DNA of 64,000 nucleotides from the NCBI RefSeq assembly GCF_030464885.1, contig NZ_JALPRJ010000013.1, forward strand, positions 1 to 64,000, in the 5' to 3' direction. Source of the stretch: Caballeronia sp. SEWSISQ10-4 2. Its GTDB lineage: Bacteria > Pseudomonadota > Gammaproteobacteria > Burkholderiales > Burkholderiaceae. A program made the position numbers and the translations under genes. The notes beneath the pieces are model-generated. The model was not told the DNA's origin and made no database searches. It worked only from the letters and a program-made list of their open reading frames with translations. This document shows, in pieces, positions 46,724 to 56,261 of the stretch (position 1 is its first letter; each line of letters begins with the position of its first letter).

Positions 46724-49065
46724 GGCTGCACTCCGGGCGCCGCGGAGGAAGGCGCGACGGGCACAGGGTTGGCCTGGACAGCACCATTCGTCGCCGGCGC
46801 GGGAGCCGACTGCGGTGGCGCCATCTGCTGGCGCCGCATCTGGTCAAGATTGAACAGGTTCATCGCGGCCGAACCGCCTTCGGCCGGGCCGATCGGCTTT
46901 GGCGGCATCACCGGATCGTCCTTGTCCATGATCAGGTTGTTGTCCGACTTGTACGCACCCTGCACGCCCTGGATGTAGTCGTAACGGTTCGACGTCACGG
47001 CCTGAGCAGTATTGCGATCGGTGATGATCACGGGGCGCAGGAATACCATCAGGTTGGTCTTGGCGCGGGTCTTCTGTTCCGAACGGAACAACTGGCCGAT
47101 CCAGGGGATATCGCCCAGCAGCGGCACCTTGCTGTTGCTGACCTGGTAGTTGTCCTGCATCAGGCCACCCAGCACGATGATCTCGCCGTTATCGGCGAGC
47201 ACCGTCGACTGGATCGAGCGCTTGGTGAACTCCGGGCCGGACGGGTTGGTCGCCACGTTGGTCGTGCCGTTCACGATCGCCGAGTCTTCCGTGTAGAGCT
47301 GCAGCTTCAGGATTCCGCCATCGGTGATCTGCGGCTTGATGTGCAGCGTCAGACCGACGTCGACGCGGTCGAACGTATTGAACGCGTTGCTCGTGGTGCC
47401 GCTCGTGAGGTTCGAATACGAACCCGTCTGGATCGGCACGTTCGTGCCGACAACGATCTTGGCTTCCTCGTTGTCGAGCGTGATGAGGTTAGGCGTTGAC
47501 AGCACGTTCGCGTCGGCGGTCTGCGATAGCGCCTGCAGCAGCGCGCCGAGCCCCTGCACACCGAAAATGTTGTGCACCCAGCCAACGTTGAGCCCCTGCT
47601 GGATATTCTGGTTCGCGAGCGCCCCGGCAAGACCGCCGGAGCCTGTGGTCGCGGCGGCTATCGCGGCCGCACCCGTCAGGTTGATGATGCTGTTGCCGGA
47701 GCCGGTCGCCAGATTCGTGCCGGCAAAGATCGAATTGTTCGCGACCTGCCACTGAATGCCGAGATTGGCGTTCGTGTTCGAGTTCAGTTCGACGATCAGC
47801 GCCTCGATATAGACCTGCGCGCGCCGCGCGTCGAGTTGGTCGATCACCGCCCGCAGGTTGCGGTACACCGAGTCCGACGCCGTGATGATCAGCGAGTTGG
47901 TGGCAGAATCCGCCTGGATCATGCCGCCTGGCTGATTGTCCTCGCTCTTTTCCTTGTCGCCGCCGAGCAGGCCGCCGGCACCGGAACCGCCGCTCGAGCC
48001 GTATGCTCCTCCCCCACTGCCGCCCATCGGCGACGCTGTCGAACTGCTTCCGAGTCCGCCCGACGGTAGCGGTGGCGTACCCGCTGTACCCGTCGAACCG
48101 CTGCCAAACGAACCGCCGCCGCTCGAACCGCCGCCGCTCTGGTTGAACGAATTCGCCTCGTTCGAGCCGGCCGACGAGCCGGTATCGCCGCCTTTGCCGA
48201 GCATCCCGCGCAGGGTCTTCGCGAGCTTCGTCGCGTCCGCGTTGCGCAGCGCGACGACGTGCATGTTGCCGGGTTGTCCGGTCGGCCCGTCGAGCTGTTT
48301 CGCGAGGGACGCCGCCGCGTTCAGCCGGCCGGCGTTCGAAGCGCGCAGCAGCAGCGAGTTGGTGCGGGGGTCGGCGGTGACCGATACCTTCAACGTCGTG
48401 TCGGTGCTGCCAATCGAGCCCGGATCGAGCATCTTCGTGAGCTGCTGCGCGGCGTCGATCGCGTTCGCGTTTTTCAGCGGCACGACCTGGACCTGCTGGC
48501 CCGCCGCCGTATCCACGCCCGCGATGATCTGCGCGATACGCCGCACGTTGTCAGCGTAGTCGGTGACGACCAGCGTGTTGTTCGCCGGATAGGCCGCGAT
48601 CGTATTGTTCGGCGAGATCAGCGGACGCAAAACGGGCAGCAAATTATTGGCCGATTCGTTCCTCAGCTGGAACACCTGCGTGACCACCTGGTCGCCGCGC
48701 GCAACCGGCGCGTTGCCGACGTAGGTCGGCACGCCTTGCAGCTTGGCGTCGGCTTCGGGCACGACTTTCAATACGCCGTGGTCCTGCACCAGCGCGAAGC
48801 CCTGCATCCGCAAAGCAGACTGCAGGGTCTTCAGCGCCTGATCTTCAGGCACCGCATTTTCGGACACGAGATTCAACTGACCTTTCACGCGCGGGTCGAC
48901 GATGATCGTCTTCCCAGTCGCGGCACCGATCGCCTTCGCTACCTGATCGATATCCGCATTGACGAAATTCAGTGTCACCTGTGCGTGCGCAAGTTGCGTG
49001 GTGACAAGTCCAGCCACCAGCAAAGCCGTCGCCACGCGACGCAATGCCATACGTTTTCTTCTCAT
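46720..49065 (-). CDS. gspD: Type II secretion outer membrane secretin GspD
   Basis: 781 residues: a signal peptide ending TTQLAHAQ, N0-N3 domains (VTLNFVNADIDQVAKAIGAA ... VVEPDGVLKV-like), then the secretin beta-barrel domain (VPLLGDIPWIGQLFRSEQK near 640). A large glycine/serine-rich insert of about 85 residues (about 292-378) lies within the N3 region. Forms the 15-mer outer membrane channel. First gene of the cluster, so the promoter is expected between it and the lytic transglycosylase gene. Confidence 0.96.
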   Translation of the reverse strand: MRRKRMALRRVATALLVAGLVTTQLAHAQVTLNFVNADIDQVAKAIGAATGKTIIVDPRVKGQLNLVSENAVPEDQALKTLQSALRMQGFALVQDHGVLKVVPEADAKLQGVPTYVGNAPVARGDQVVTQVFQLRNESANNLLPVLRPLISPNNTIAAYPANNTLVVTDYADNVRRIAQIIAGVDTAAGQQVQVVPLKNANAIDAAQQLTKMLDPGSIGSTDTTLKVSVTADPRTNSLLLRASNAGRLNAAASLAKQLDGPTGQPGNMHVVALRNADATKLAKTLRGMLGKGGDTGSSAGSNEANSFNQSGGGSSGGGSFGSGSTGTAGTPPLPSGGLGSSSTASPMGGSGGGAYGSSGGSGAGGLLGGDKEKSEDNQPGGMIQADSATNSLIITASDSVYRNLRAVIDQLDARRAQVYIEALIVELNSNTNANLGIQWQVANNSIFAGTNLATGSGNSIINLTGAAAIAAATTGSGGLAGALANQNIQQGLNVGWVHNIFGVQGLGALLQALSQTADANVLSTPNLITLDNEEAKIVVGTNVPIQTGSYSNLTSGTTSNAFNTFDRVDVGLTLHIKPQITDGGILKLQLYTEDSAIVNGTTNVATNPSGPEFTKRSIQSTVLADNGEIIVLGGLMQDNYQVSNSKVPLLGDIPWIGQLFRSEQKTRAKTNLMVFLRPVIITDRNTAQAVTSNRYDYIQGVQGAYKSDNNLIMDKDDPVMPPKPIGPAEGGSAAMNLFNLDQMRRQQMAPPQSAPAPATNGAVQANPVPVAPSSAAPGVQP

Positions 49066-49704
49066 GGAGTGTGATGTCTAGACCTGCTGATCACGCCGCA
49101 GCAGACCAATCGTATTGCGCGTCTTTCAACGCGTTAATGCCGCGATGGTCTGAAACAGACGTTTCCAGGGCCGGTGCCCGGGCAATGCCATATCCCAAAA
49201 ACGTGAACCATAGCAGCTTTTCATGTCACCTTTGTCACAAAAGCACTAATTCTCGGCTGACGATCCTCAAAATACTAAAGTGTCTGAACATCGAAAAAAT
49301 CTTCAGATAAAAGAGAGTTGATTTAACCCTTACTTGATGCTTTCACTCTGCCAGGCGCGGCGTATTTGTCATATTTTGGCTGCTTCGCCTGCACAGGCGA
49401 CCCATTTGGATCTGGCCCGCTTATAAAGACAGACGCGGCTAATCGCGTTGACCTGGAAACGCCCTTCATTTAATTGGCGTCACATGACTTGGCTATGTCG
49501 GATGGGCGAATTTAAAACCCAATAGTCTGCCGGGTATGATACGGGCGGATTAGTGCGATGGATGCGCGTTATGCGGGTGGGTTTTCCCGCATTTACCGAG
49601 TATTAGCAGGTTTTACCAGATGTTACATGGTTTTGCCGATGAAACGATGCCTTCACCGCAGCCACGCGCGGACGTCGGGCACGCGGTCGATCAAGACGGT
49701 ACCT
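49066..49704. other. gspD / lytic transglycosylase intergenic region
   Basis: About 640 bp between divergent genes with several AT-rich stretches (49210-49350). AACCCTTACTTG at 49325-49336 also occurs at 33995-34006. No promoter pair or conserved structure is convincing; a 49-codon extension of the following gene is open but not family-like. Confidence 0.4.
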
Positions 49705-50154
49705 ATGATGAAAATGTTTTTGCGACTCTTCGCGATGGGATTCGGCGCCTTGCTGGCAGCCGCGCCGGCGCACGCCGACTGTTTCGACGAAGCCGCCAAG
49801 TATCAAAAGGTCAATCCGCTGATCCTGCGAGCGATCGCGTGGCAGGAGTCGCACAACCAGCCCGACGCAATGAACAAGAACGCGAATGGTTCCATCGACT
49901 ATGGTTTGATGCAGATCAATTCCGTCCACTTGGGCCAGCTCGCGCAGTACGGCATTTCGACCACCACGCTGATGCAACCGTGCAAGTCGGTCTATATCGC
50001 CGCGTGGCATTTGCGCCAGAAGATGAACAAGTATGGCAACACGTGGCAAGCGGTCGGCGCTTATCACTCGGAAACACCGTCGCTGCGCGACCAGTATTCA
50101 AGGCAGATCATCAATATCCTGGGCAAGTGGAAGCTGCTGACGGCATCGCGCTGA
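49705..50154 (+). CDS. Lytic transglycosylase, IagB/invasion type
   Basis: 149 residues from ATG 49705 with a signal peptide (FLRLFAMGFGALLAAAPAHA). The mature part is an SLT domain: VNPLILRAIAWQESHN with the catalytic Glu, GLMQINSVH, and the AAWHLRQKMNKYGNTWQAVGAYH segment. Small transglycosylases like this open peptidoglycan for envelope-spanning machines, so the place next to the T2SS cluster is suggestive. Divergent from gspD. Confidence 0.88.
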   Translation: MMKMFLRLFAMGFGALLAAAPAHADCFDEAAKYQKVNPLILRAIAWQESHNQPDAMNKNANGSIDYGLMQINSVHLGQLAQYGISTTTLMQPCKSVYIAAWHLRQKMNKYGNTWQAVGAYHSETPSLRDQYSRQIINILGKWKLLTASR

Positions 50155-50362
50155 TTCGGGTTCGTTTCACTTCGTTGTCGTCCGGCTGTTTCTATATCGT
50201 CTGATTCGTCTGATTTTCATCGCATGGCGCGGCGCTCCAGCCGCCTTTGATGCACAATTCCGCGTTCCAGCTCGCCGCCTTTGCAGGCGGGTTTTCTTGA
50301 AAGCGCCACCGTTTTCATCGGCCGCTCGCGCGACTATGCGCCTTCTTTCAATGCCAAACGCG

Positions 50363-51517
50363 ATGAATCAGCCACTGCCAGTCACCGTGCTTGCCGGTTT
50401 GCCAGGCGCAGGCAAAACCACGCTACTCGACCATTTGCTCGCGCATCACGCCGGAGCCGGTATCGCGGTCGTTCGCGGCCGGATCGACGATCTGTCGGGC
50501 GAAATCACCGGCGTTGCCGCTGAAAATCGCTTCGATGCGATCGTGGTGGAAGCGTCCGGTACCGACGATCCGCAGGTGATTGCGGAAAGCCTGGTCTTCG
50601 ATAACGACATCGCGCACCTCGACACGATCGTGACCGTCATCGATGCGGAGAGCTTTTTGCGCGATTACGCGTCGCCGGATGCACTGAGCGAGCGGGGAAT
50701 CGCAAGTGATGACCACGATGACCGGACGATCGTGGAAGTGCTGATCGCGCAGATCGAGTTCTGCGATGTGATCGTGATCAACAAAACGGATCTCGTCGAT
50801 ACCACCGCGCTCGCCAAACTCAGGCGCATCCTGCATGCGCTCAATCCACGCGCCGACCTGATCGACACCCATCAAGGCGCGGTGGCCGCAAGCGAGTTGC
50901 TGAACACGGACCGCTTCGACTTCGACGCAACCTCCAGCGCGCCAGGCTGGCTGGCAATGCTGAACGCCGATCCGGATTCCGCGTCGGCGTTTGCGGCGGA
51001 TGATCTTGGCATCAACGGTTTTGTTTATCGTGCGCGCCGGCCGTTTCATCCCGAGCGGCTGTGGGCGCTGGTGCATCAGGAATGGCCGGGGGTTTTGCGT
51101 TGCAAGGGCTTTTTCTGGCTGGCGACGCGCAGCGATATCGGCGGATCGCTGTCGCAAGCAGGCGGCACCTTGCGGCACGGTCCGGCGGGCATGTGGTGGG
51201 CGGCGCAGGAACGCAGCGAATGGCCGACCGGCGATGCGGAGCTGGAAGCGGAAATTGCCGCAGACTGGTACGGCGACGCGGACGATATGACTATCGGCGA
51301 CCGGCGTCAGGAACTGGCGATGATCGGAATCGATCTGGATGAGCCGCATTGGCGTGCTGCATTCGACGCCTGTCTTCTCACCGATGAAGAGTGGTCGCGC
51401 GTTTCAGAGGCATCGTTCGGCGATCCGTTTCCATCGTGGGAAATGGACGAGGATGAGCACGATCACGAGCATCATCACCATGGCGACGATTGCGATTGCG
51501 GCGCCCACGGGCATTAG
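50363..51517 (+). CDS. COG0523 family GTPase (CobW/ZNG1-like), atypical
   Basis: 384 residues. P-loop GLPGAGKTTLL at 12-22, Walker B-like VVEASGTDDP near 73, NKTD near 140, CobW C-terminal domain from about 220 (INGFVYRARRPFHPERLW) and a histidine-rich tail (EDEHDHEHHHHGDDCDCG) that could bind zinc. Family members move metals into target proteins. Unusual: after the P-loop helix the sequence jumps from GAGIAVV directly to RGRIDDLSGEI; the switch segment and the CxCC metal-binding motif found between these parts in the family are missing. If genuine, GTP or metal handling would be altered. A large in-frame deletion is the simplest explanation. Confidence 0.85.
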   Translation: MNQPLPVTVLAGLPGAGKTTLLDHLLAHHAGAGIAVVRGRIDDLSGEITGVAAENRFDAIVVEASGTDDPQVIAESLVFDNDIAHLDTIVTVIDAESFLRDYASPDALSERGIASDDHDDRTIVEVLIAQIEFCDVIVINKTDLVDTTALAKLRRILHALNPRADLIDTHQGAVAASELLNTDRFDFDATSSAPGWLAMLNADPDSASAFAADDLGINGFVYRARRPFHPERLWALVHQEWPGVLRCKGFFWLATRSDIGGSLSQAGGTLRHGPAGMWWAAQERSEWPTGDAELEAEIAADWYGDADDMTIGDRRQELAMIGIDLDEPHWRAAFDACLLTDEEWSRVSEASFGDPFPSWEMDEDEHDHEHHHHGDDCDCGAHGH

Positions 51518-51555
51518 AATCCGCACACTCGCAGGTGAAATCCCCGCTGCGGACG

Positions 51556-51579
51556 AAAAAAACCCGCCAGAGGCGGGTT
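51556..51579 (-). terminator. Rho-independent terminator of the HU gene
   Basis: On the minus strand AACCCGCC and GGCGGGTT pair around a 3-nt loop, followed by a T run. Confidence 0.8.
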
Positions 51580-51602
51580 CGATACTGACAATCGGCTACA
51601 AC

Positions 51603-51881
51603 TTACCGCTTGTTCACTGCGTCCTTGAATGCCTTGCCAGCCGTGAACTTGACGGTCTTGGCGGCCGGAATCTTAATGGATTCGCCGGTCTTCGGATTAC
51701 GGCCGGTGCGCGCTGCGCGCTTGCCCGAGCCGAAACTGCCGAAGCCAATCAACTGCACGGCGTCGCCCTTCGAGACGGCCTTCTTGACCACTTCGAGCAA
51801 CGTATCCAGCGTTTCGCCGGTTTGAGCCTTGCTGGCGCCGGTCTGAGCGGCCACGGCGTCGATCAGTTCCTGTTTATTCAT
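51603..51881 (-). CDS. hupB: DNA-binding protein HU-beta
   Basis: 92-residue histone-like protein, [20 protein letters not shown] to [14 protein letters not shown], with the beta-arm signature [24 protein letters not shown] bends and wraps DNA and helps open the origin. A promoter with exact TATAAT lies upstream and a terminator downstream. Which HU paralogue (hupA or hupB) it is cannot be told with certainty. Confidence 0.95.
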   Translation of the reverse strand: MNKQELIDAVAAQTGASKAQTGETLDTLLEVVKKAVSKGDAVQLIGFGSFGSGKRAARTGRNPKTGESIKIPAAKTVKFTAGKAFKDAVNKR

Positions 51882-51930
51882 TAAGGTTCCTTTATCAGTT
51901 TAGGTTGACACGAACAGCGCGAACGCGCCG

Positions 51931-51959
51931 ATTATACGTGCGCAGGCCTTGCAGTCCAG
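51931..51959 (-). promoter_or_regulatory. Promoter of the HU gene
   Basis: Minus strand TATAAT, exact, with a weak CTGGAC 17 bp upstream; about 50 bp from the start codon. Confidence 0.5.
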
Positions 51960-52316
51960 TACTGGCGCGGGTCTAGCCCCTTGGCCCACTATTCCGGCAA
52001 ACCCTTACAGCCCGGCCGCCGGGCCACCTCCTTACTCGGCGCTTGTTATCATAACGCAGCGCAAACCCAATCAGGATAAGGGTTTCGAAGATTTAAGCAT
52101 GACCGGACGCAAGTGAAAACCTTTTCCCGCAGCGGTTTCATGCAAGCAATCCTTTCGTACTGGGGGTTTCACCCTTCGTTGGTTTTTGCCAACGGTTCTG
52201 AGACGATCCGGCGTTCACGCGCGAAGCCTTACCCCTATTAGCTTTGAGGGATCGCAGCGCAGCATCGGAAAAGCAACCTGACGGTCATATCAGCAGCAGG
52301 CTTTCAAACCTTTCGT
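51960..52316. other. Region between HU and mnmC genes
   Basis: About 360 bp, no gene. Several GGGTTTC/AACCCTTA-like words recur (for example 52003-52010 and 52081-52089); no hairpin or clear promoter. Confidence 0.35.
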
Positions 52317-54197
52317 ATGACCCATACCTTTTGTAGCGAAAACGTGCTTGTCGATCGCTCGCGCTGGGCTCAGCGGCGGAATTTCTCGGTTCTGCAGGCG
52401 CAATTCGATGCTGGGCGGTTGTTTATCGACACATGGGCTGCATGGCGCGACGATCCACAGCGTTGCGAGCGCCTGAACTTCGTCGCGGTCGGGCCGCTAA
52501 CGTCGCTTGATGTTCCCGACGTCCTCGCCGATCAGCCCGAGCTTTCCCAATCGCTAATCGATGCCTGGCCGATGCGGGTTGCGGGGCTTCATCGGCTTGA
52601 GTTCGAGCAGGGGCGCGTGGTGTTGACGCTGGCTATCGGTGAGCTGGGCAGTGTGCTGCAGAAGCTTTGGTTGCGCGCGGATTCCTTTTACCTGCGTCTC
52701 TCCGATACCGATGCGAAGCTGGCCTATATCATCAAAGCGCTGGCGCGTGTCGCGGGGAATCAGGCGACGCTCTGCGCCGAGGCGCATCCGCTGCTTTCGC
52801 GCGCGCTCGAAGACGCGGGTTTTGTCCGTGATGGCGATGAAACCCCGGGCGCGGTATATGTGAGCGCGCGCTTCGCGCCGCGCTGGCGCGTGCGGCGTCA
52901 TGAACCACCGGTTGCGTTGGCGATTGAAGCGCTGACGTCGTCGGTTTCCGCTTCTGGTCCGATCCTGACACGGGCTCCTGCTCAGCCGTTCCCCCCACGC
53001 CATGCAATCGTCATCGGAGCTGGCCTTGCTGGCTGTGCGATCACGGAACGCCTTGCCTCCAGAGGATGGCGCATCACCCTGATCGAGCGCCACGACGATC
53101 TGGCTCGCGACGCATCGGGCAATCCCGCCGGCGTTTTCCATCCGATCGTCTGGCGCGACGACAGCATCGCCGCCCGCCTGACGCGCGCGGGATTCCTCTA
53201 CGCGCTTCACCGATGGTCGGAGCTCGAACGCGCGGGCCACAATCTCGAGCGCAGCCACGAAGGCTTGCTGCAAATCGCGGATTCCCCCGACGATGCGCGT
53301 GCGATTGCATCGGCGATCAAGCGTTTCGGCTTGCCCGCGTCCTATGTAGTCGCCGTCGATGAACACGAAGCCACGCACCTAGCCGGTCACCCCGTCGCGC
53401 GGCCCGGATGGTTTTTCCCCCGTGGCGGCTGGATTTCCCCAGCCGCGATATGCGCAGCGCAATGCGCGGCCGCGGGCGATCTGCTAACGCCTTGTTTCGG
53501 CACGGAAGTCGCGCGTATCGAACGGGAAAACGGCACATGGACCGCCTTCGATACCGCTGGCCACGCGCTCGCCCAAGCCCCGGTCGTGATTCTCGCGAAC
53601 GCCGGCGATGCGCAACGCATCGCCGGGCTTCACGGACTTCCGACCCGCGGTGTGCGAGGCCAGCTCACGCTGCTGAACACGAGTCCGCTGGATGGCTTGC
53701 GCGTGCCGATTGTCGGCGATGGCTACGCCGTGCCGCTCGGCGCTCATTGCACGTTGACGGGCGCGACCTACGATATCGACGACATCGACGCCCGGATCCA
53801 GCCTCTTGGTCATATCGAAAACCTCGAACGCATCGCCCGAATGTTGCCGGCGATGACCTCGTTCGAACCCAAACCTGAAACGCTGGAAGGTCGCGTGGCT
53901 TTCCGGTCGGTGACGAGTGACCGCATGCCGATGATCGGCGCCCTCGCCGACGAATCCGCCGCACGCGTCGACGCAACCCGTCTTTCCGGCGCGTGGCCGC
54001 TCGATTTGCCGCGGTCGCCCGGTTTATACGGCGCGTTTGCGTTCGGTTCACGCGGACTGGTGTGGTCGACGCTGGCCGCCGAGCTGATCGCGGCGCAAAT
54101 CGAGGGCGAACCGTGGCCGATAGAACGCGAACTGGCCGACGCCATCGATCCGGCACGCTTCCTTCTACGTGCCTTACGACAAGGCGAGTTCAGCTAA
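52317..54197 (+). CDS. mnmC: MnmC-like bifunctional tRNA U34 enzyme with degenerate methyltransferase part
   Basis: 626 residues. From about 225 onward it is a FAD-dependent oxidoreductase with HAIVIGAGLAGCAITERLASRG (Rossmann GxGxxG) and FAD-binding C-terminal residues, the MnmC(o) half that removes the carboxymethyl group from cmnm5U34. The N-terminal 200 residues are aligned in outline to MnmC(m) methyltransferases (TWAAWRDDPQRCERL), but the SAM-binding glycine motif (family FxxLExGFGxGxN) reads FSVLQAQFDAGRL, and the usual beginning of that domain is missing. Methylation by this protein therefore looks doubtful. Upstream DNA is AT-poor and no operon is evident. Confidence 0.87.
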   Translation: MTHTFCSENVLVDRSRWAQRRNFSVLQAQFDAGRLFIDTWAAWRDDPQRCERLNFVAVGPLTSLDVPDVLADQPELSQSLIDAWPMRVAGLHRLEFEQGRVVLTLAIGELGSVLQKLWLRADSFYLRLSDTDAKLAYIIKALARVAGNQATLCAEAHPLLSRALEDAGFVRDGDETPGAVYVSARFAPRWRVRRHEPPVALAIEALTSSVSASGPILTRAPAQPFPPRHAIVIGAGLAGCAITERLASRGWRITLIERHDDLARDASGNPAGVFHPIVWRDDSIAARLTRAGFLYALHRWSELERAGHNLERSHEGLLQIADSPDDARAIASAIKRFGLPASYVVAVDEHEATHLAGHPVARPGWFFPRGGWISPAAICAAQCAAAGDLLTPCFGTEVARIERENGTWTAFDTAGHALAQAPVVILANAGDAQRIAGLHGLPTRGVRGQLTLLNTSPLDGLRVPIVGDGYAVPLGAHCTLTGATYDIDDIDARIQPLGHIENLERIARMLPAMTSFEPKPETLEGRVAFRSVTSDRMPMIGALADESAARVDATRLSGAWPLDLPRSPGLYGAFAFGSRGLVWSTLAAELIAAQIEGEPWPIERELADAIDPARFLLRALRQGEFS

Positions 54198-54229
54198 AAA
54201 CCTTCGCCGGCAAACTATCCACTGCAGCC

Positions 54230-54238
54230 TGTGGATAA
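54230..54238 (-). promoter_or_regulatory. DnaA box
   Basis: Exact TTATCCACA on the minus strand (TGTGGATAA on plus), 32 bp after the mnmC stop. Confidence 0.8.
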
Positions 54239-54409
54239 CGTGGCGAATTTCGCGCGAATGACCTGTGTACTCGCTGTGGGCGTAAACGGGACAACTCGGC
54301 TGCCCGGCGAATCCGGCCAAAGTTGTTCCGTGTTCACCCTCTGGCGCCCACATCTTCACGATGCGCTTATGCGTCCTTCAACCGTTTGTAAACGCTGGCG
54401 AAAATAGAG

Positions 54410-54482
54410 TTATCCACAGAAATCGTCAGGCCTTGTTAACTACTACTACGTATATATAAACAAAACTTGTAAACCTTAAAAC
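54410..54482 (+). other. Left origin unwinding-element candidate (DnaA box, trio, AT-rich)
   Basis: Exact DnaA box TTATCCACA (54410-54418), 13 bp of spacer, then CTTGTTAACTACTACTACG (54432-54450) followed by TATATATAAACAAAAC. The repeated CTA triplets downstream of a DnaA box, in this orientation, correspond to the DnaA-trio of the bacterial basal origin unwinding system; the AT-rich tail continues to about 54482. The 27 bp at 54432-54458 recur inverted (25 of 27 matching) at 57515-57541. Confidence 0.75.
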
Positions 54483-54932
54483 CACCGTCATCGGCAGCAC
54501 TCAAAGTCAAAAAAGGCCCGTTACCGCAGACAAATCAACGATGAAGTCCGGTCCTTCGAGAGGTAGATTTTTCTCATTCGGACACGATAAAACCCATTGT
54601 TACCGCTTTATTTTCACTGACCGGCGATTAAAGAGAGGGTGCCGGGAGCTATGGCACAATCGCCGTTCTTTCGTTTGGCAGCCTCGCCGGCTTATCGCTT
54701 CAAACCGCGCTCTACGCGAGCACGTGGATTGAAAAAACGCTGCGAACCTTGCCGTGACGGCAACGGACCACCAGGCGGATCGGCTGTCAATTGGCTAACC
54801 GGTGCTGACAAGGCTTGACGCAGCCTGAAGAATCATCAGGCAACGAATCTTTCCGGCAACGCGCACCGTTGCCGCGCACTAACTGCCTACTTACTGTCTA
54901 TCCGCACTAGCTGCGAAGGAGAAGTCCTCACG
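54483..54932. other. Origin-proximal region before the antiporter gene
   Basis: 450 bp without gene; no further exact DnaA box. The antiporter's ribosome binding site GAAGGAG lies at 54916-54922. Confidence 0.4.
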
Positions 54933-56135
54933 ATGAAGTCGGCCTTTTCATTCTTACCGGTCTGGCCACTCGCACCCGATGCCATTTTTTGGGCCGGGCT
55001 CGCACTGGTCGCCGCTGGCCTTTGCGGCGAACTGCTCTGGCGCGCCTGGCGCCTGCCGCGCATCACGGGCTACGCTGTCATCGGCCTGATTGCCGGGAAT
55101 GCGGGTTTTGGTGTTATCGATGTCAGTTCGGCCGGAATCTCGCGGCCATTGCTTGACGTTGCGCTCGGCCTGCTCCTGTTTGAACTTGGCAGCCGGCTCG
55201 ATTTGCGCTGGATTCGCCGGAATCCTTATCTGATCCTGTCGAGCATTGCGGAAAGTACGCTCACGTTCGGCTTCGTGCTGATCGCGTTGACGTTGTGCAA
55301 CGTGCCGACCATGCCGTCGGTGGTGATCGCCGCGATCGCGATGGCCACATCGCCAGCCATGGTCATTCAACTGCGCACCGAACTGCGCGCCGAAGGTCAG
55401 GTCACGCAGCGCCTGCTCACGCTGACCGCGCTCAACAGCATGTACGCGGTGATCGTGGAAAAGCTCGCGGCCGGCGTGCTGCATCAGGAAATCTACGGCA
55501 ATACGCTCGCGACCATCGTGCAGCCGCTTTATCTGCTGCTCGGCTCGCTCGTGCTCGCTTTGGCGCTCGCGCTGGCGTGCAACCTGCTGTATCGACGGCT
55601 CAATACCAACGACGAACATTCGTTCGTCGCGTTGTTCGGGCTCGTGCTGCTCGCCATCGCCATCGCACATGTGTTCAAGCTGTCGACCATTCTTGCGTTG
55701 CTGGCGGCCGGCATCATCGTGAAGAATTCGAACGAGCGCCCGCAACTCTGGCCCACGCATTTCGGCACCGCAGGCTGGTTGCTGACCGTGATCTTGTTTG
55801 CGCTGACGCTGACATCGTTCGAATGGCACGATATCGCGCTTGGCGGTGTGGCTGCGCTGGCGCTGATCGTGGCGCGTTTTGTCGGCAAGCTGGCCGGTGT
55901 GCTGATCTTCGCGAAACCGAGCGGGCTCAACTGGAAACAGGGCGCGGCGCTCGGTGTAGCACTGACGCCGATGTCGGCGCTGGCGTACCTTCTCGTCGAC
56001 GATATGTATGTGCTTTATCCCGATTACGACCCGACGCTGCGGGCAATCGTGATGTGCTCGATCGTTGTACTGCAGATTGTTACGCCGTTTCTCGTGTATC
56101 GCAGCTTGTCGGCGATCGGCGAACGGCGCGAGTAA
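54933..56135 (+). CDS. CPA2-family cation:proton antiporter (KefB/NhaS-like)
   Basis: 400-residue membrane protein with about 12-13 hydrophobic helices. Family features are GLCGELLWRAWRLPRITGYAVIGLIAGNA near 30, LDVALGLLLFELGSRLDLRWIRRN near 75, and IAAIAMATSPAMVIQLRTE with an intrahelical break. The C-terminal cytosolic TrkA-N domain of KefB/C is absent, so it is a membrane-only antiporter; the cation (K+ or Na+) cannot be given. It is flanked by the two origin-like elements. Confidence in family good, in name low. Confidence 0.85.
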   Translation: MKSAFSFLPVWPLAPDAIFWAGLALVAAGLCGELLWRAWRLPRITGYAVIGLIAGNAGFGVIDVSSAGISRPLLDVALGLLLFELGSRLDLRWIRRNPYLILSSIAESTLTFGFVLIALTLCNVPTMPSVVIAAIAMATSPAMVIQLRTELRAEGQVTQRLLTLTALNSMYAVIVEKLAAGVLHQEIYGNTLATIVQPLYLLLGSLVLALALALACNLLYRRLNTNDEHSFVALFGLVLLAIAIAHVFKLSTILALLAAGIIVKNSNERPQLWPTHFGTAGWLLTVILFALTLTSFEWHDIALGGVAALALIVARFVGKLAGVLIFAKPSGLNWKQGAALGVALTPMSALAYLLVDDMYVLYPDYDPTLRAIVMCSIVVLQIVTPFLVYRSLSAIGERRE

Positions 56136-56261
56136 CGTTTTATCCTGTTTTTTCTCGGGTCGCCGGGCGCGTCGCTGAGCTCGTCACTGAGCGCGTTACC
56201 GGGCGCGCCGCGCCGATAAGGTGTTGGCCGAAGACCCAGGCTTTGTCAATCAAGAGGCACC

